64,000 nucleotides of DNA from an uncultured Bacteroidales bacterium (GTDB lineage: Bacteria > Bacteroidota > Bacteroidia > Bacteroidales > Paludibacteraceae): positions 104,762-168,761 of the forward strand of contig CACZFM010000002.1 in NCBI GenBank assembly GCA_902780495.1. The letters run 5' to 3'. Position numbers and translations under genes: made by a program. The notes under the pieces are model-generated. The model was not told the origin of the DNA and did not search any database. It saw only the letters and a list, made by a program, of their open reading frames with translations. This document shows, one piece after another, positions 24,570-34,089 of the stretch. Every line of letters starts with the position of its first letter. Positions within the stretch are counted from its first letter, which is position 1.

Positions 24570-24623
24570 ATATTTGGGCGATTTTTTTGCAGATTTATTG
24601 TTATACTAGCAGAATTAGTGCTT

Positions 24624-24659
24624 TAGTTAGAATAGTTAGACTAGTCGGACTAGATAGGC
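24624..24659. repeat. 9-bp imperfect tandem repeat (TAGTTAGAC, 4 units)
   Basis: TAGTTAGAA, TAGTTAGAC, TAGTCGGAC and TAGATAGGC follow one another without gaps in the gene-free stretch. Confidence 0.7.
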
Positions 24660-24715
24660 TTGTGGTTTTCTACCTTTGGCAGGCTTTCCCCTGCTTTTCG
24701 TCCGCTAAATAACCT

Positions 24716-24759
24716 AATAATAACCCAATAATCACCCAATAATCACCCAATAATAACCT
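24716..24759. repeat. 11-bp tandem repeat (AATAATCACCC type, 4 units)
   Basis: Four uninterrupted units AATAAT(A/C)ACC(C/T). The same units, inverted, recur at 39391-39423. Confidence 0.88.
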
Positions 24760-24832
24760 AATGGTTATAGGGGGATTGCTCGCATTTGCGAGCGGTGTAT
24801 TGCGCAAAGCGCGGTGTATGGATGATGAGGCA

Positions 24833-25046
24833 AATATTTGTAGTATCTTCGGACGCCGCCGGGATAAATATTTGTTATAATTTCGGCCCTCCCTGCTACT
24901 TGCGCAATAAGGAGTTCTATATGCTCGACGTCGAAGTCTCGCACTCGCGCGCCGCACTTACCCCTCAAAATGTCCACCGGACATTCTTCGGTGCGGCTTA
25001 ATCGCTTCACCAGCGCCGAATATTTGTAGTAATTTCGGACGCCGCC
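24833..25046. repeat. Three dispersed copies of a promoter-like 20-28-bp element in a decayed region
   Basis: AATATTTGTAGTA-(T/A)-TTCGG with GACGCCGCC after it occurs at 24833-24860 and 25019-25046, and a shorter version at 24867-24886. Each resembles the -7 region of the promoter at 25186 but ends TTTCG instead of TTTTG. From 24571 to 25125 I see no convincing gene: frames there have repeat-derived low-complexity products. Several short perfect hairpins occur, for example GCTCGC-ATTT-GCGAGC and GTTCGCAC-CCTT-GTGCGAAC at 25103-25122. Confidence 0.55.
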
Positions 25047-25126
25047 TTTCATTGCTCTCCCCAACAACTATCCACGCAGCAATGAAATTCCCCCGAACAT
25101 ACGTTCGCACCCTTGTGCGAACAACA

Positions 25127-25186
25127 AATAAAAACGTGCCTAAATCTCCCAAAACAAGCTTTCTACGACTTTTGCACGTTTTTATT
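25127..25186. repeat. 13-bp inverted repeat AATAAAAACGTGC / GCACGTTTTTATT
   Basis: Arms at 25127-25139 and 25174-25186 with a 34-nt loop. The right arm touches the -33 box of the next promoter. This may be an old terminator or an operator. Confidence 0.5.
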
Positions 25187-25216
25187 TGCATATTCCAAAT
25201 TTTTGTAGTAATTTTG
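25186..25216 (+). promoter_or_regulatory. Promoter of the secreted-protein gene
   Basis: TTG at 25186-25188 and TAATTTTG at 25209-25216, spacing 20 bp. Confidence 0.75.
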
Positions 25217-25274
25217 CAGCGTGAAATGCTTTTCTATATTTATCTTTAATAACACTTTAATAACAATCAAACCT

Positions 25275-25967
25275 ATGAAAAGAAACATCTTCGTATCCCT
25301 ATTGCTTTGCTTCAGCCTTATTTGCAGTGCGGACGTATCCCTGACATCCGGTAGTCTGAAAGCCCTCAAAACATCCGGCGAATATGCCTATGTGGAAATT
25401 GACTGGTCCAAAGCCAAAGTTGTCCAACTGGACAGAAACAACAAAGTGGAGAAAAACCTCGGCACCATCGATGCCTACAACAAATCGCAAGGTTCCGACT
25501 GGGTGAAAGATTGGCCACAAGTAAAGCGTTTCATCGTCAACTGCACCGCATGGGAAAAATCTCCCGGACGCGCTTGCTTCAACCGCAAAAATAAGAAAGG
25601 CGTACGTATCACCGTCAATCCCCAAATCTGGAAAGCCTATCAGAATACACGCGATGAAGACGAACGCGATGAGATGAAAGACCATTGTATTTGGGTGAAC
25701 CCCTCTTCCGCAAAATACAAGTTTATCCTGACCGTTGACCAAGTTGATATGGGCAATGGCGCAGCTTCGGCATTCGGCATGAGCGTTTCTACCGGTGGTG
25801 CCATCATTTCAGGAAACATCAAACTCATTGAAATCAAGTCGGGTAAACAACTGGCTACCATAGCCGTACGGCATTGCAAAGGCTGTGGCAACTATTCGCA
25901 GCGTACGCGTCTGATGGATGTTGTAGTGGGAGAAATATTCGGCGAAATACCCGAATTGATGAACTGA
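25275..25967 (+). CDS. Secreted protein of unknown function
   Basis: 230 residues from the ATG at 25275, which begins a signal peptide (MKRNIFVSLLLCFSLICSA). The mature domain contains GEYAYVEIDWSKA, an AYNKSQGSDWVKDWPQ segment, three spaced Cys and a glycine-rich part (GMSVSTGGAIISGNIKLIEI) that resembles outer-membrane-associated or lipocalin-like strands. No enzyme motif. It is transcribed alone; the opposite-strand tRNA-Ala follows. Confidence 0.68.
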   Translation: MKRNIFVSLLLCFSLICSADVSLTSGSLKALKTSGEYAYVEIDWSKAKVVQLDRNNKVEKNLGTIDAYNKSQGSDWVKDWPQVKRFIVNCTAWEKSPGRACFNRKNKKGVRITVNPQIWKAYQNTRDEDERDEMKDHCIWVNPSSAKYKFILTVDQVDMGNGAASAFGMSVSTGGAIISGNIKLIEIKSGKQLATIAVRHCKGCGNYSQRTRLMDVVVGEIFGEIPELMN

Positions 25968-25974
25968 TTTCTTG

Positions 25975-26047
25975 TGGAGTATAGGGGACTCGAACCCCTT
26001 ACCTTAACATTGCGAACGTTACGCTCTACCAGATGAGCTAATACCCC
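25975..26047 (-). tRNA. tRNA-Ala(CGC)
   Basis: Acceptor GGGGTAT/ATACTCC contains the G3-U70 pair that marks alanine tRNAs. Anticodon loop TTCGCAA gives CGC; T-arm AGGGG-TTCGAGT-CCCCT. CCA is not encoded. Confidence 0.92.
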
Positions 26048-26088
26048 TTTGTTATCTCGCACAAATGCTTTTAGCACGTTTGAGGGCG

Positions 26089-26119
26089 CAAAGGTACTGC
26101 TTTTTTCTGATATACGCAA
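26089..26119 (-). promoter_or_regulatory. Promoter of tRNA-Ala
   Basis: Minus-strand TTG (26119-26117) and TACCTTTG (26096-26089), spacing 20 bp. Confidence 0.8.
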
Positions 26120-26158
26120 GACTTTTGTTGTTTTTTTAACCACTTTTCTCTAATATAC

Positions 26159-26189
26159 TTGCATATTTCAAATATTTGTTGTACCTTTG
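26159..26189 (+). promoter_or_regulatory. Promoter of the polysaccharide operon
   Basis: TTG at 26159-26161 and TACCTTTG at 26182-26189, spacing 20 bp, 22 bp before the rhamnosidase start. Confidence 0.8.
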
Positions 26190-26211
26190 CGGACCCAAAT
26201 CGTAGATTCGC

Positions 26212-28536
26212 ATGAAATACCGTTCGTTCACTCTGCATATTGCCGCACTTTGGAGCATCATTTTACTTCCGTTCTTAACGGCTTGCCGTAAGACACCTGT
26301 TCTTACGCCTGAATGGGAACAAGCCCAATGGATCGGCATCGATGCACCAGACAGCACCTATCGCGACCGCGAAGAACATTCCATGCTTGCTGCACGACAC
26401 CTTCGTTATATATTCACGGTGGATACACTGCCATTGGATGCCCGCCTTTTTGTTGCTGCCGGAGGCTTTTCCGACACTTATGTCAACGGAAAGAAAGTGA
26501 CGAATGATGTATTAGGACCCTTGCCTTCGGACTACGATAAAACGGTGTATTTCTGCGAGTATGACGTCACTTCACTGCTGCGAAAAGGACAAGACACTAT
26601 ACTCATTTGCCTTTCTCCAGGCTGGTTCACTGCCATGTTAGGCGATTACGGTATGCGCCATTGGGGCACACCACGCGCGTTGGCACAATTGGTGGTTCGC
26701 ACCAAAGGCGGTATTATGCGTTTGTCCACCGACAGTACATGGCAAGCGACGAATTGCGGACCGGTGCGACGGAGCAATTTGTATGACGGAGAATATTATG
26801 ATGCGCATTACGAAAATCCCGAACAATGGCAGCAAGCGGAAGTGCTTGAGGCACCCAATGGCATACTGCGCAGACAGAACATTGCAGGACAGCAGATATT
26901 GGATACTATCCGTCCTCTCAGCATCCGCCGGACCATAAAAAATACCTATATCGTAGATATGGGACAAAACATGGTGGGTTGGCTTCAACTGCAGGGACAA
27001 GGCAATGATACGACACCTGTGGTCATCCGTATGGCAGAAACCCTCCTACCCGATTCGATGGGTCTCTACACCGCCAATCTGCGCGATGCACGTGCAACGA
27101 ACACATATATTCCGCGTGATAATCAGCCGTTCGTTTATTGCCCATCCACCACATGGCAGGGATTTCGCTATGCCGAAATAAGCGGTTTGAGCCAAGCACC
27201 GGACAAGGTCGTCGGTTTCATCATTGCCGACAAAATGCGCCGAACCGGTTCGTTCCATTGTTCGGATTCTTTGCTGAACCGTCTTTTCCGTGCGGCAGAA
27301 AATGGCATTCGAGGAAACTATCATGGTTTTCCCACCGACTGTCCGCAACGAGATGAACGGCTTGGCTGGTTGGGGGACCGTTTTACAGGTGCCTATGGCG
27401 AAAGTTATCTTTTTGACAATCAGGACCTCTACTTGAAATGGTTGCAAGACATCGAAGATTCGCAGACCGAAGAAGGACAACTCTCGGACATTGCGCCCAG
27501 ATATTGGGGTATCCGTCATCATAAGAACGTAACATGGAACGGCACCTATATTTCTGTCGCAAATATGTTATGGGAACGCTTTGGCAACGAGGAAGGTATT
27601 CGCAGACACTATGATTCCATGCGCAAATGGGTACTTTACACCGTGCGGGAAACGATGGTGGACAGCCTTTTAACGGTTGATACATACGGAGACTGGTGTA
27701 TGCCGCCCGAACGTCCGGAGCTGATTCACAGCAAAGACCCTGCCCGTCAGACGGAAGCGACCGTTCTTTCCACAACTGTCTTTTATAATTTACTGGGCAA
27801 GATGCAGCAGTTCGCCTTGCTATTGGGGCGCGATAGCGATTGCACGGAATATGCACAACTGGCACAGGGTATCCGCCGGAATTATAACCGTCGTTTCTAT
27901 CATCCGGAAGCAGGGTCATATAGCAATAATACCGTTACTGCCAATATCCTCTCTTTGGCACTTGGATTGGTGCCGGAAGGCGAAGAAGAACGTGTTATGG
28001 CGCAGATAGTGAAAGTCACGGAAAAAGACTTTCACGGGCATGTCAGTTGCGGAGTGCTAGGAATTCAGTATTTGATGCGGACACTGACCCGTTGGGGACA
28101 TGCAGACCTCGCGATGAAAATTGCGCGACAGACCTCCTATCCATCTTGGGGGTATATGTTGGAACATGGTGCCACCACAATTTGGGAACTATGGAACGGC
28201 AACTCCGCAGCACCGGAGATGAATTCAGGCAATCATGTTATGTTGTTGGGTGACCTACTTTTGTGGTATTACGAAGATTTAGCGGGTATCTGTCCTGACC
28301 AACCGGGCTATCAACACCTGCACATGCAACCGGTGTTTCCGGAAGAGTTGAGTCATGTGGAAGCACGATACGAATCCGTTGCGGGTACCATTACTTCGGA
28401 ATGGGGACGGCATCAGGACGGCTCTGTCAGTTGGTTGATAAGTCTCCCGAAAGGAGTGAAAGCCACCGTTGTGCTGCCCGACAAAACCACAAAAGAAATA
28501 CACGGCAATGCCACTTTCCATTTCCGTCAGAAATAA
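26212..28536 (+). CDS. Alpha-L-rhamnosidase lipoprotein (GH78)
   Basis: 774 residues. The signal ends in lipobox LTAC, so the enzyme is membrane-anchored. Beta-sandwich domains come first (WIGID, then AGGFSDTYVNGKKV), followed by an (alpha/alpha)6 barrel. The catalytic-type segments are DCPQRDERLGWLGD with the general acid Glu, and GATTIWELWNG with the base Glu, as in GH78. A C-terminal beta domain follows. It removes alpha-L-rhamnose from glycans. It is first in an operon with surface-polysaccharide genes, so it may trim or scavenge rhamnose-containing polysaccharide. Confidence 0.9.
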   Translation: MKYRSFTLHIAALWSIILLPFLTACRKTPVLTPEWEQAQWIGIDAPDSTYRDREEHSMLAARHLRYIFTVDTLPLDARLFVAAGGFSDTYVNGKKVTNDVLGPLPSDYDKTVYFCEYDVTSLLRKGQDTILICLSPGWFTAMLGDYGMRHWGTPRALAQLVVRTKGGIMRLSTDSTWQATNCGPVRRSNLYDGEYYDAHYENPEQWQQAEVLEAPNGILRRQNIAGQQILDTIRPLSIRRTIKNTYIVDMGQNMVGWLQLQGQGNDTTPVVIRMAETLLPDSMGLYTANLRDARATNTYIPRDNQPFVYCPSTTWQGFRYAEISGLSQAPDKVVGFIIADKMRRTGSFHCSDSLLNRLFRAAENGIRGNYHGFPTDCPQRDERLGWLGDRFTGAYGESYLFDNQDLYLKWLQDIEDSQTEEGQLSDIAPRYWGIRHHKNVTWNGTYISVANMLWERFGNEEGIRRHYDSMRKWVLYTVRETMVDSLLTVDTYGDWCMPPERPELIHSKDPARQTEATVLSTTVFYNLLGKMQQFALLLGRDSDCTEYAQLAQGIRRNYNRRFYHPEAGSYSNNTVTANILSLALGLVPEGEEERVMAQIVKVTEKDFHGHVSCGVLGIQYLMRTLTRWGHADLAMKIARQTSYPSWGYMLEHGATTIWELWNGNSAAPEMNSGNHVMLLGDLLLWYYEDLAGICPDQPGYQHLHMQPVFPEELSHVEARYESVAGTITSEWGRHQDGSVSWLISLPKGVKATVVLPDKTTKEIHGNATFHFRQK

Positions 28537-29520
28537 ATGTCACGCTCATTTTGTCATATTGCCCTATTATGCCTCTTGCCCATCGTGGCAGGTTGCCATC
28601 ATTATGATTTTGATGTAGCAGATCCTATGGAATTGCATTTTCTCACCGCCATGCCCTCACCAAAAGCTTCGGCAGCTGCCTGCACAATAGGGCGGCAACT
28701 CTATGTGTTCGGAGGAAGAAATCAAGACGGAAAAGTAGATTCTATACTATGGTGCTATGACCTTGATCAGGATACTTGGACAGCCTATCCCACACCACTT
28801 AAGCCGAGGGTAAAAGCCATTATGCAAACCGATGGAGAATATCTTTATCTGGGGCTTGGTTATGGCGAAGGGCGTGCGTATTTCGATGATAAGTATTTTC
28901 GCGACCTCTGGTCCTATAATCCCGCCACGCAGATATGGGAACAATTGCAGACTTACCCATCTATGGCAACAGTAGGTGCCGTTTCATGCATAGCAGGTGA
29001 CAATCTATATGTGCTATACGGCAATTACGGAGACCAAACAAAAGAATGTTACACCTACTCCATCTCCCAAAACCAATGGTCTGCCTTGCAACGAAACAAT
29101 AATGCAGGCACAGGCAAAGGACGCATTGGCGGTATAGTGGGAAACACGGTTTGCCTGGGTTTGGGTTATGATGGCGCCAATGTGCGTGCCATGTATCAAA
29201 CCGACCTGCTTTCCTCCACTTGGGAAACATCGCATTCCCTTCCCGGCGATGGACGAGTGATGGCAGCGGCAACAGGCACATCGGAATATCTGTATGTGTT
29301 TGGAGGACGTTTCTTCCGCGGAACACTCACCGGCGGTAAACTGTATGATGAGATTTGGCGTTTTTCCCCACACGAAAACCATTGGGAATACGTCACGTCT
29401 ATGCCGGAAGGCCGGGCGGAAAATCAAATTGCATTCACTCTGAACGGAAAAGCAGGATTCGGACTGGGTGAAGATATAGATGGTAACCTATTGAAAAACA
29501 TTTATCTGATTGAAGAATAG
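28537..29520 (+). CDS. Kelch-repeat lipoprotein
   Basis: 327 residues. Lipobox VAGC near residue 20. At least five kelch blades are visible (AACTIGRQLYVFGGRNQDGKV, then YLYLGLGYGEG, LYVLYGNYGDQ, EYLYVFGGRF, KAGFGLGEDIDG), each followed by a W-containing strand. A beta-propeller of this type is used for sugar binding or as a sialate-epimerase-like enzyme. It starts directly after the rhamnosidase stop and overlaps the Wzi-like gene by 11 bp. Confidence 0.8.
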   Translation: MSRSFCHIALLCLLPIVAGCHHYDFDVADPMELHFLTAMPSPKASAAACTIGRQLYVFGGRNQDGKVDSILWCYDLDQDTWTAYPTPLKPRVKAIMQTDGEYLYLGLGYGEGRAYFDDKYFRDLWSYNPATQIWEQLQTYPSMATVGAVSCIAGDNLYVLYGNYGDQTKECYTYSISQNQWSALQRNNNAGTGKGRIGGIVGNTVCLGLGYDGANVRAMYQTDLLSSTWETSHSLPGDGRVMAAATGTSEYLYVFGGRFFRGTLTGGKLYDEIWRFSPHENHWEYVTSMPEGRAENQIAFTLNGKAGFGLGEDIDGNLLKNIYLIEE

Positions 29521-30922
29521 TCTGTGTCTCATAGTATCATTGTTCGTTGCCTTACCTGCTTTGGCATGGGACTGGTGGCCACTTCCCATGGCGGCACCGG
29601 ACACCTGCCATGACCGTTTGTTTTATGTAGGGCAAATCAACATCTTGTCGTCTTCCGGCACAGAAGCCCCATATCTGCTACAGACCAATCGGCACGGAAC
29701 TATCTCTTCTGCTCCGCATAGCGGAAGTCTTGCCTTGGGTATTATTAAACCGGCTACACGCCCAAACAGATGGTTTGACTACGACTTTGCCGCTGTTCTT
29801 GCAGGGCGATTGCAGTCGTCAGGCACGCTCGGAACAGGCTATTTCGAACAACTCTATGCGCATGCGCGACTTTATATTGTAGATTTGACGATAGGTATTC
29901 GCCCCCACTCGTTCGCTGCAGATCCCAAACTTACAATGGGTCATTTCCTCTTCTCGGATAATGCACACCCTGTGCCTCGTATCTCCATCGGATTCGATCG
30001 TTGGACACCCATTCCAGGCTTATATGGCTATCTGGACATAAAAGGCGGATTGACACATGGTTGGTTGGACGACAACAATCCTTTCGTATCCCGCACGTAT
30101 CTCCATCATGCCTATGTGGCAGGACGTGTCGGTGGAAAACTTCCGTTAAACATCAGCTATGAGTTTCACCATGCTGCCCAATGGGGCGGGCATTCTGCCA
30201 CAGCAGGCGATTTGGGCAATCGCATCTCCGATTTCTGGCACATTCTTACTGCGCAAAAAAGCGGAGGTACTACGCGCAATGAAACACTTGGGCGGGAAGG
30301 GAATCATATCGGTATGCAGCAATTGACCGTCACAGTCAAAGGAACGGATTGGCATATTGATTTCTATTGGCAATATATCAACGAAGACGGGCCTTTGCGA
30401 TTCATTGGCGGCGGTAAGAACAACCGCGATGGTATCTGGGGTGCGCATTTTGAACAAACGAGGTGGCCATATCTGCAGGCCTTTACATTGGAATTTACCA
30501 ACACAACCGACCAGTCCGGTCCTTTCCACGACAAAGATGGAATTGTTTTCGGTGGAGACGATAGTTATTTTGCAAACGGCGTATATGCACAAGGTTGGAC
30601 TTATTTCTCCCGCACAATAGGTCTGCCGTTGATTACCCAAATGAATAACCGCGTTATGGCAGGTTATTTCGGCGTGAAAGGAGATATATACGGCTTTCGC
30701 TATCGTTTTGTAGCTCAACATACCGAAAATTGGGGAACATATCGTATGCCATCCCGCTCTCACAATACGGCATTGATGTTTGAGGTGCAGAAACACGTGG
30801 AAAAAGCCTGGGGAATGGATTTTTCCATCAGCCTTGCATCCGACATAGGTGATCAGTTCGGGAACACATTTGGTGCTCTCATCACGATACGAAAACAAGG
30901 ATTAATAACAACGATACAATAA
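29510..30922 (+). CDS. Wzi-like capsule assembly outer-membrane protein
   Basis: 470 residues. The start is a TTG at 29510, 11 bp inside the previous gene. It is supported because it gives a complete signal peptide (MKNSLCLIVSLFVALPALA) and there is no ATG before residue 27. The mature protein has alternating aromatic beta strands, with FRYRFVAQHTENWGTY near the end, as in Wzi beta-barrels. Wzi helps attach capsule to the outer membrane. The coupling to the kelch gene and position before the glycan-synthesis genes support this. Confidence 0.82.
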   Translation: MKNSLCLIVSLFVALPALAWDWWPLPMAAPDTCHDRLFYVGQINILSSSGTEAPYLLQTNRHGTISSAPHSGSLALGIIKPATRPNRWFDYDFAAVLAGRLQSSGTLGTGYFEQLYAHARLYIVDLTIGIRPHSFAADPKLTMGHFLFSDNAHPVPRISIGFDRWTPIPGLYGYLDIKGGLTHGWLDDNNPFVSRTYLHHAYVAGRVGGKLPLNISYEFHHAAQWGGHSATAGDLGNRISDFWHILTAQKSGGTTRNETLGREGNHIGMQQLTVTVKGTDWHIDFYWQYINEDGPLRFIGGGKNNRDGIWGAHFEQTRWPYLQAFTLEFTNTTDQSGPFHDKDGIVFGGDDSYFANGVYAQGWTYFSRTIGLPLITQMNNRVMAGYFGVKGDIYGFRYRFVAQHTENWGTYRMPSRSHNTALMFEVQKHVEKAWGMDFSISLASDIGDQFGNTFGALITIRKQGLITTIQ

Positions 30923-30924
30923 TT

Positions 30925-32907
30925 ATGAGTTTACTTTCTGCCAAGCGCTACACATCTGCCGCGCAATTCATAGCTAATCTGACCTACATGCCTCGTTGGG
31001 GCGTTCTGCTGTTGGATTCTCTTATTGTCGTTATTGCTTTTGCCATTAGTACAGCCATTGGTGGAGTTCTTTTCCTCAATGGCACGGCATCTTGCCTGTT
31101 TCCTTGGTGGCAGCAGTTGCTCATCATACTATGTACACAAATCATCTTCTTTTGGGCATTCCACACATATGCCGGCATCCTGCGATTCTCTACCTTTATT
31201 GACATCATCAAAGTTATATTCTCTGTCTTTTTGACCGTCGCAATATGGGTTTCCGTTAATCTAATAGTTGCTTCTAGCGGTACGTATTTGTTTTTCAATT
31301 CGATCCTTTATGCCTATCTCTTTGTGGCAATCGTTTTGTTAACAACTACCCGCATAGCCATCAAAACGATATTCGAGTTCCTGTCGCACAATATCACTCG
31401 CACGCCCGTCCTTATCTACGGCGTTCAGTCCATGGGATTGGCGGTGGCAAAGATGCTGCAAACGTCTCTTGACGCCAAGTATCGTGCCGCAGGTTTTATT
31501 AGCGATGACAACAGCGATACCCATCATAACCTGCAAGGATTGCCCGTTTATCATCGTGATGAACATCTCTTTGAATTGATGGAACAGCGCAATATTCATC
31601 ATGTGATCGTCTCTCCAGCCATTCTGAGAGGTGAATTTCCTCTTACTGCACTGAATACATTTTTGGAACATAATATCACGCTCCTGACCGCTCCGAATAT
31701 CACCGATTTACAGCAGGAGTCGGATTCTAATGATATCAATCTTCCGAAAGCTACATCCATTGAGGCAATTCATGTGGAAGATTTACTAGAACGGCCGGTA
31801 ATAACCATCAACACCGCTAATATCCAAGCGATGATGCAAAACAAAATTATTCTCATCACAGGCGCAGCCGGCAGTATTGGCAGTGAGATAGTCCGCCAGG
31901 TGGCTCACTACAATCCATCGTTGATTGTTCTCTTTGAAATTGCAGAATCCCCTCTCCATAATCTTAGTTTGGATTTGCGTTCCGAGTTCCCTAATTTGCA
32001 TTTCACACGCATCATTGGTGATGTGCGCAATATCAATGTCTTGGAACAGATATTCAGCGAATATCACCCACAGATTGTATTCCATGCAGCAGCATATAAA
32101 CATGTGCCCTTGATGGAAGATTTTCCGTCACAGGCAGTTTTGGCAAATATATTAGGCACAAAGAATGTGGCAGACATGGCGGTGAAATACAATGCCGAGC
32201 GTTTCGTAATGATTTCTACGGACAAAGCCGTTAATCCTACCAACGTGATGGGTGCCTCCAAGCGTATCGCGGAAATATATGTGCAGTCACTTAACAATTA
32301 TTTGCAGGCGCTTCATCCCGACGAACCGACAACACGATTTATCACCACGCGTTTTGGCAATGTCCTAGGCTCTAATGGTTCTGTTGTGCCGTATTTCAAA
32401 AAACAGATTGCAGCAGGCGGGCCTGTCACCGTCACTCATCCCGATATCATACGCTATTTTATGACTATCCCGGAAGCCTCGTGTCTGGTGCTTGAAGCTG
32501 CCACATTGGGCCAAGGTGGTGAAATTTTCTGCTTTGATATGGGACATCCTGTCAAGATTGCCGATTTGGCAAAAAATATGATTCGTCTGGCAGGTTTTGT
32601 CCCGGGGAAAGACATTAAAATTGAATACACAGGTCTTCGTCCGGGCGAGAAATTGTATGAAGAGCTGCTTAATCAGCGCGAAACGACCTTGCCTACTCCT
32701 AATGAGAAAATCAAAATAGCCAAAGTGCGCGAATCGGACTACAACACTATTCTTCCTGCCGTCAACGATTTGATTTGTGAGGCGCAAACGGGTGCCGTTT
32801 TCCCGACCGTCAAAAAGATGAAACAAATAGTGCCTGAATACATCAGTCATAATACCATTTACGAGCAACTGGATCAGTCCTCGGCTGGCATAAATAAAAC
32901 GTTATGA
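30925..32907 (+). CDS. Polysaccharide-biosynthesis nucleoside-diphosphate-sugar dehydratase (FlaA1/CapD type)
   Basis: 660 residues. Four membrane helices (about 25-150), a CoA-binding-like Rossmann region (YGVQSMGLAVA), then an SDR domain with GAAGSIG at 313-319. In place of the usual YxxxK it has MGASK (Met442, Lys446), as in the FlaA1/PglF/WbpM family of UDP-GlcNAc 4,6-dehydratases. It makes a 4-keto-6-deoxy sugar for surface glycan. It starts 2 bp after Wzi and overlaps the next gene by 4 bp. Confidence 0.9.
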   Translation: MSLLSAKRYTSAAQFIANLTYMPRWGVLLLDSLIVVIAFAISTAIGGVLFLNGTASCLFPWWQQLLIILCTQIIFFWAFHTYAGILRFSTFIDIIKVIFSVFLTVAIWVSVNLIVASSGTYLFFNSILYAYLFVAIVLLTTTRIAIKTIFEFLSHNITRTPVLIYGVQSMGLAVAKMLQTSLDAKYRAAGFISDDNSDTHHNLQGLPVYHRDEHLFELMEQRNIHHVIVSPAILRGEFPLTALNTFLEHNITLLTAPNITDLQQESDSNDINLPKATSIEAIHVEDLLERPVITINTANIQAMMQNKIILITGAAGSIGSEIVRQVAHYNPSLIVLFEIAESPLHNLSLDLRSEFPNLHFTRIIGDVRNINVLEQIFSEYHPQIVFHAAAYKHVPLMEDFPSQAVLANILGTKNVADMAVKYNAERFVMISTDKAVNPTNVMGASKRIAEIYVQSLNNYLQALHPDEPTTRFITTRFGNVLGSNGSVVPYFKKQIAAGGPVTVTHPDIIRYFMTIPEASCLVLEAATLGQGGEIFCFDMGHPVKIADLAKNMIRLAGFVPGKDIKIEYTGLRPGEKLYEELLNQRETTLPTPNEKIKIAKVRESDYNTILPAVNDLICEAQTGAVFPTVKKMKQIVPEYISHNTIYEQLDQSSAGINKTL

Positions 32908-34070
32908 TAACACCTACTGCCTATATTATTCTCATTGCCCTTGCCTTCTTACTCTCTTGGTTGGCATTCCGCCCTACTCTGCGTTGGGCACAGCATCATC
33001 ATGTAGAAGATAGACCCAACACCCGCAAACTGCAAGACCATCCTATTCCGATGTTAGGAGGCGTAGCGATTGCCGTTGGCATTTTTGTCCCGTTGATTAT
33101 TGCCCAAGTTTATTTTCGCCTTCCCGATATGGGCTATCAGTTGACTGCAATGGCGGCAATGCTTGTGTTGGGAGTTTTGGACGACCTGTATGATATTCCG
33201 GCATGGCTGCGTTTCTTGATTGAAATGTTGCTTGTCTGGTTGTTGCTATGGGGGACTGAGTCGCTTATTGACGATTTTCATGGCCTTTGGGGCATCACGA
33301 TGCCGATTTCCATTTATCTGGCGCTTCCCTTGTCCATTATTGCCGGTGTTGGAATTATCAATTCCATTAATTTGATTGATGGCGTAGATGGTTACTCTTC
33401 CGGTTATGGCATCATGGCTAATCTGCTATTTGCAGCCGTTTTTCACATGTTGGGTTGCCCGACACAGGAACTTTTCTCGATAGTGGCGGCAGCAGCACTG
33501 ATTCCATTCTTTTTTCACAATGTTTTCGGGCGCACAACAAAGATGTATTTGGGTGATGGCGGAAGTTTATTGATTGGTATGATCATGGCGTGCAACGTTT
33601 TCTGTTTGCTTTCGCATAGTCCGAAAACGCTCTCAGCGGACACATCATTGGGTATTGTTGCTTTGGCGCTGGCTATTCTTAGCATCCCTGTTTTTGATAC
33701 TATTCGGGTAATGTTCGCTCGCATTTTTCGGGGACAATCACCACTTTTGCCGGATAAAACCCATCTGCACCACCGCTATATTTCCTTGGGCTATTCCCAT
33801 GTAGGAACGTCGTTTACCATTCTTTCCCAGAATCTGCTTATCGTTATTTTGTGGTGGATTTGTTACCGTCTGGGAGGAGGCATTGACTTGCAATTCTGGC
33901 TTGTTGTCTTTCTTTCCGTTCTTGCCACTGTTGGCTTTTATTATGGCACGGAATATGACGAACGCCATAAAAATCGCGTGTCAAAACGCCTTCGCCAATG
34001 CATCAGCCATACGCAAATAGAGCAAAGTGCTTTCTGGATGCGTTTACAAAAGTGGGTTGATGCCCTATAA
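32904..34070 (+). CDS. WecA/MraY-like undecaprenyl-phosphate sugar-1-phosphate transferase
   Basis: 388 residues, about ten membrane helices. Family motifs are present: Asp-Asp at 93-94 (LGVLDDLYD), NLIDGVDG at 156-163, MYLGDGGSLLIG, and the basic HLHHR cytoplasmic loop. It loads the first sugar-phosphate onto the lipid carrier at the inner membrane and so starts polysaccharide or O-antigen synthesis. It is the last gene of the operon. The soluble C-terminal tail of about 40 residues (HKNRVSKRLRQ...) is basic. Confidence 0.92.
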   Translation: MITPTAYIILIALAFLLSWLAFRPTLRWAQHHHVEDRPNTRKLQDHPIPMLGGVAIAVGIFVPLIIAQVYFRLPDMGYQLTAMAAMLVLGVLDDLYDIPAWLRFLIEMLLVWLLLWGTESLIDDFHGLWGITMPISIYLALPLSIIAGVGIINSINLIDGVDGYSSGYGIMANLLFAAVFHMLGCPTQELFSIVAAAALIPFFFHNVFGRTTKMYLGDGGSLLIGMIMACNVFCLLSHSPKTLSADTSLGIVALALAILSIPVFDTIRVMFARIFRGQSPLLPDKTHLHHRYISLGYSHVGTSFTILSQNLLIVILWWICYRLGGGIDLQFWLVVFLSVLATVGFYYGTEYDERHKNRVSKRLRQCISHTQIEQSAFWMRLQKWVDAL

Positions 34071-34089
34071 AACAGGGAGCTTTTTACAA

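Noticed and set aside
24765..25067. Minus-strand frame of 100 codons in the gene-free stretch
   Set aside because: The product consists of repeats of the AATATTTGTAGTA element (NYYKY, RYYKY); frames on the other strand are equally long. It is best explained by the repeats.
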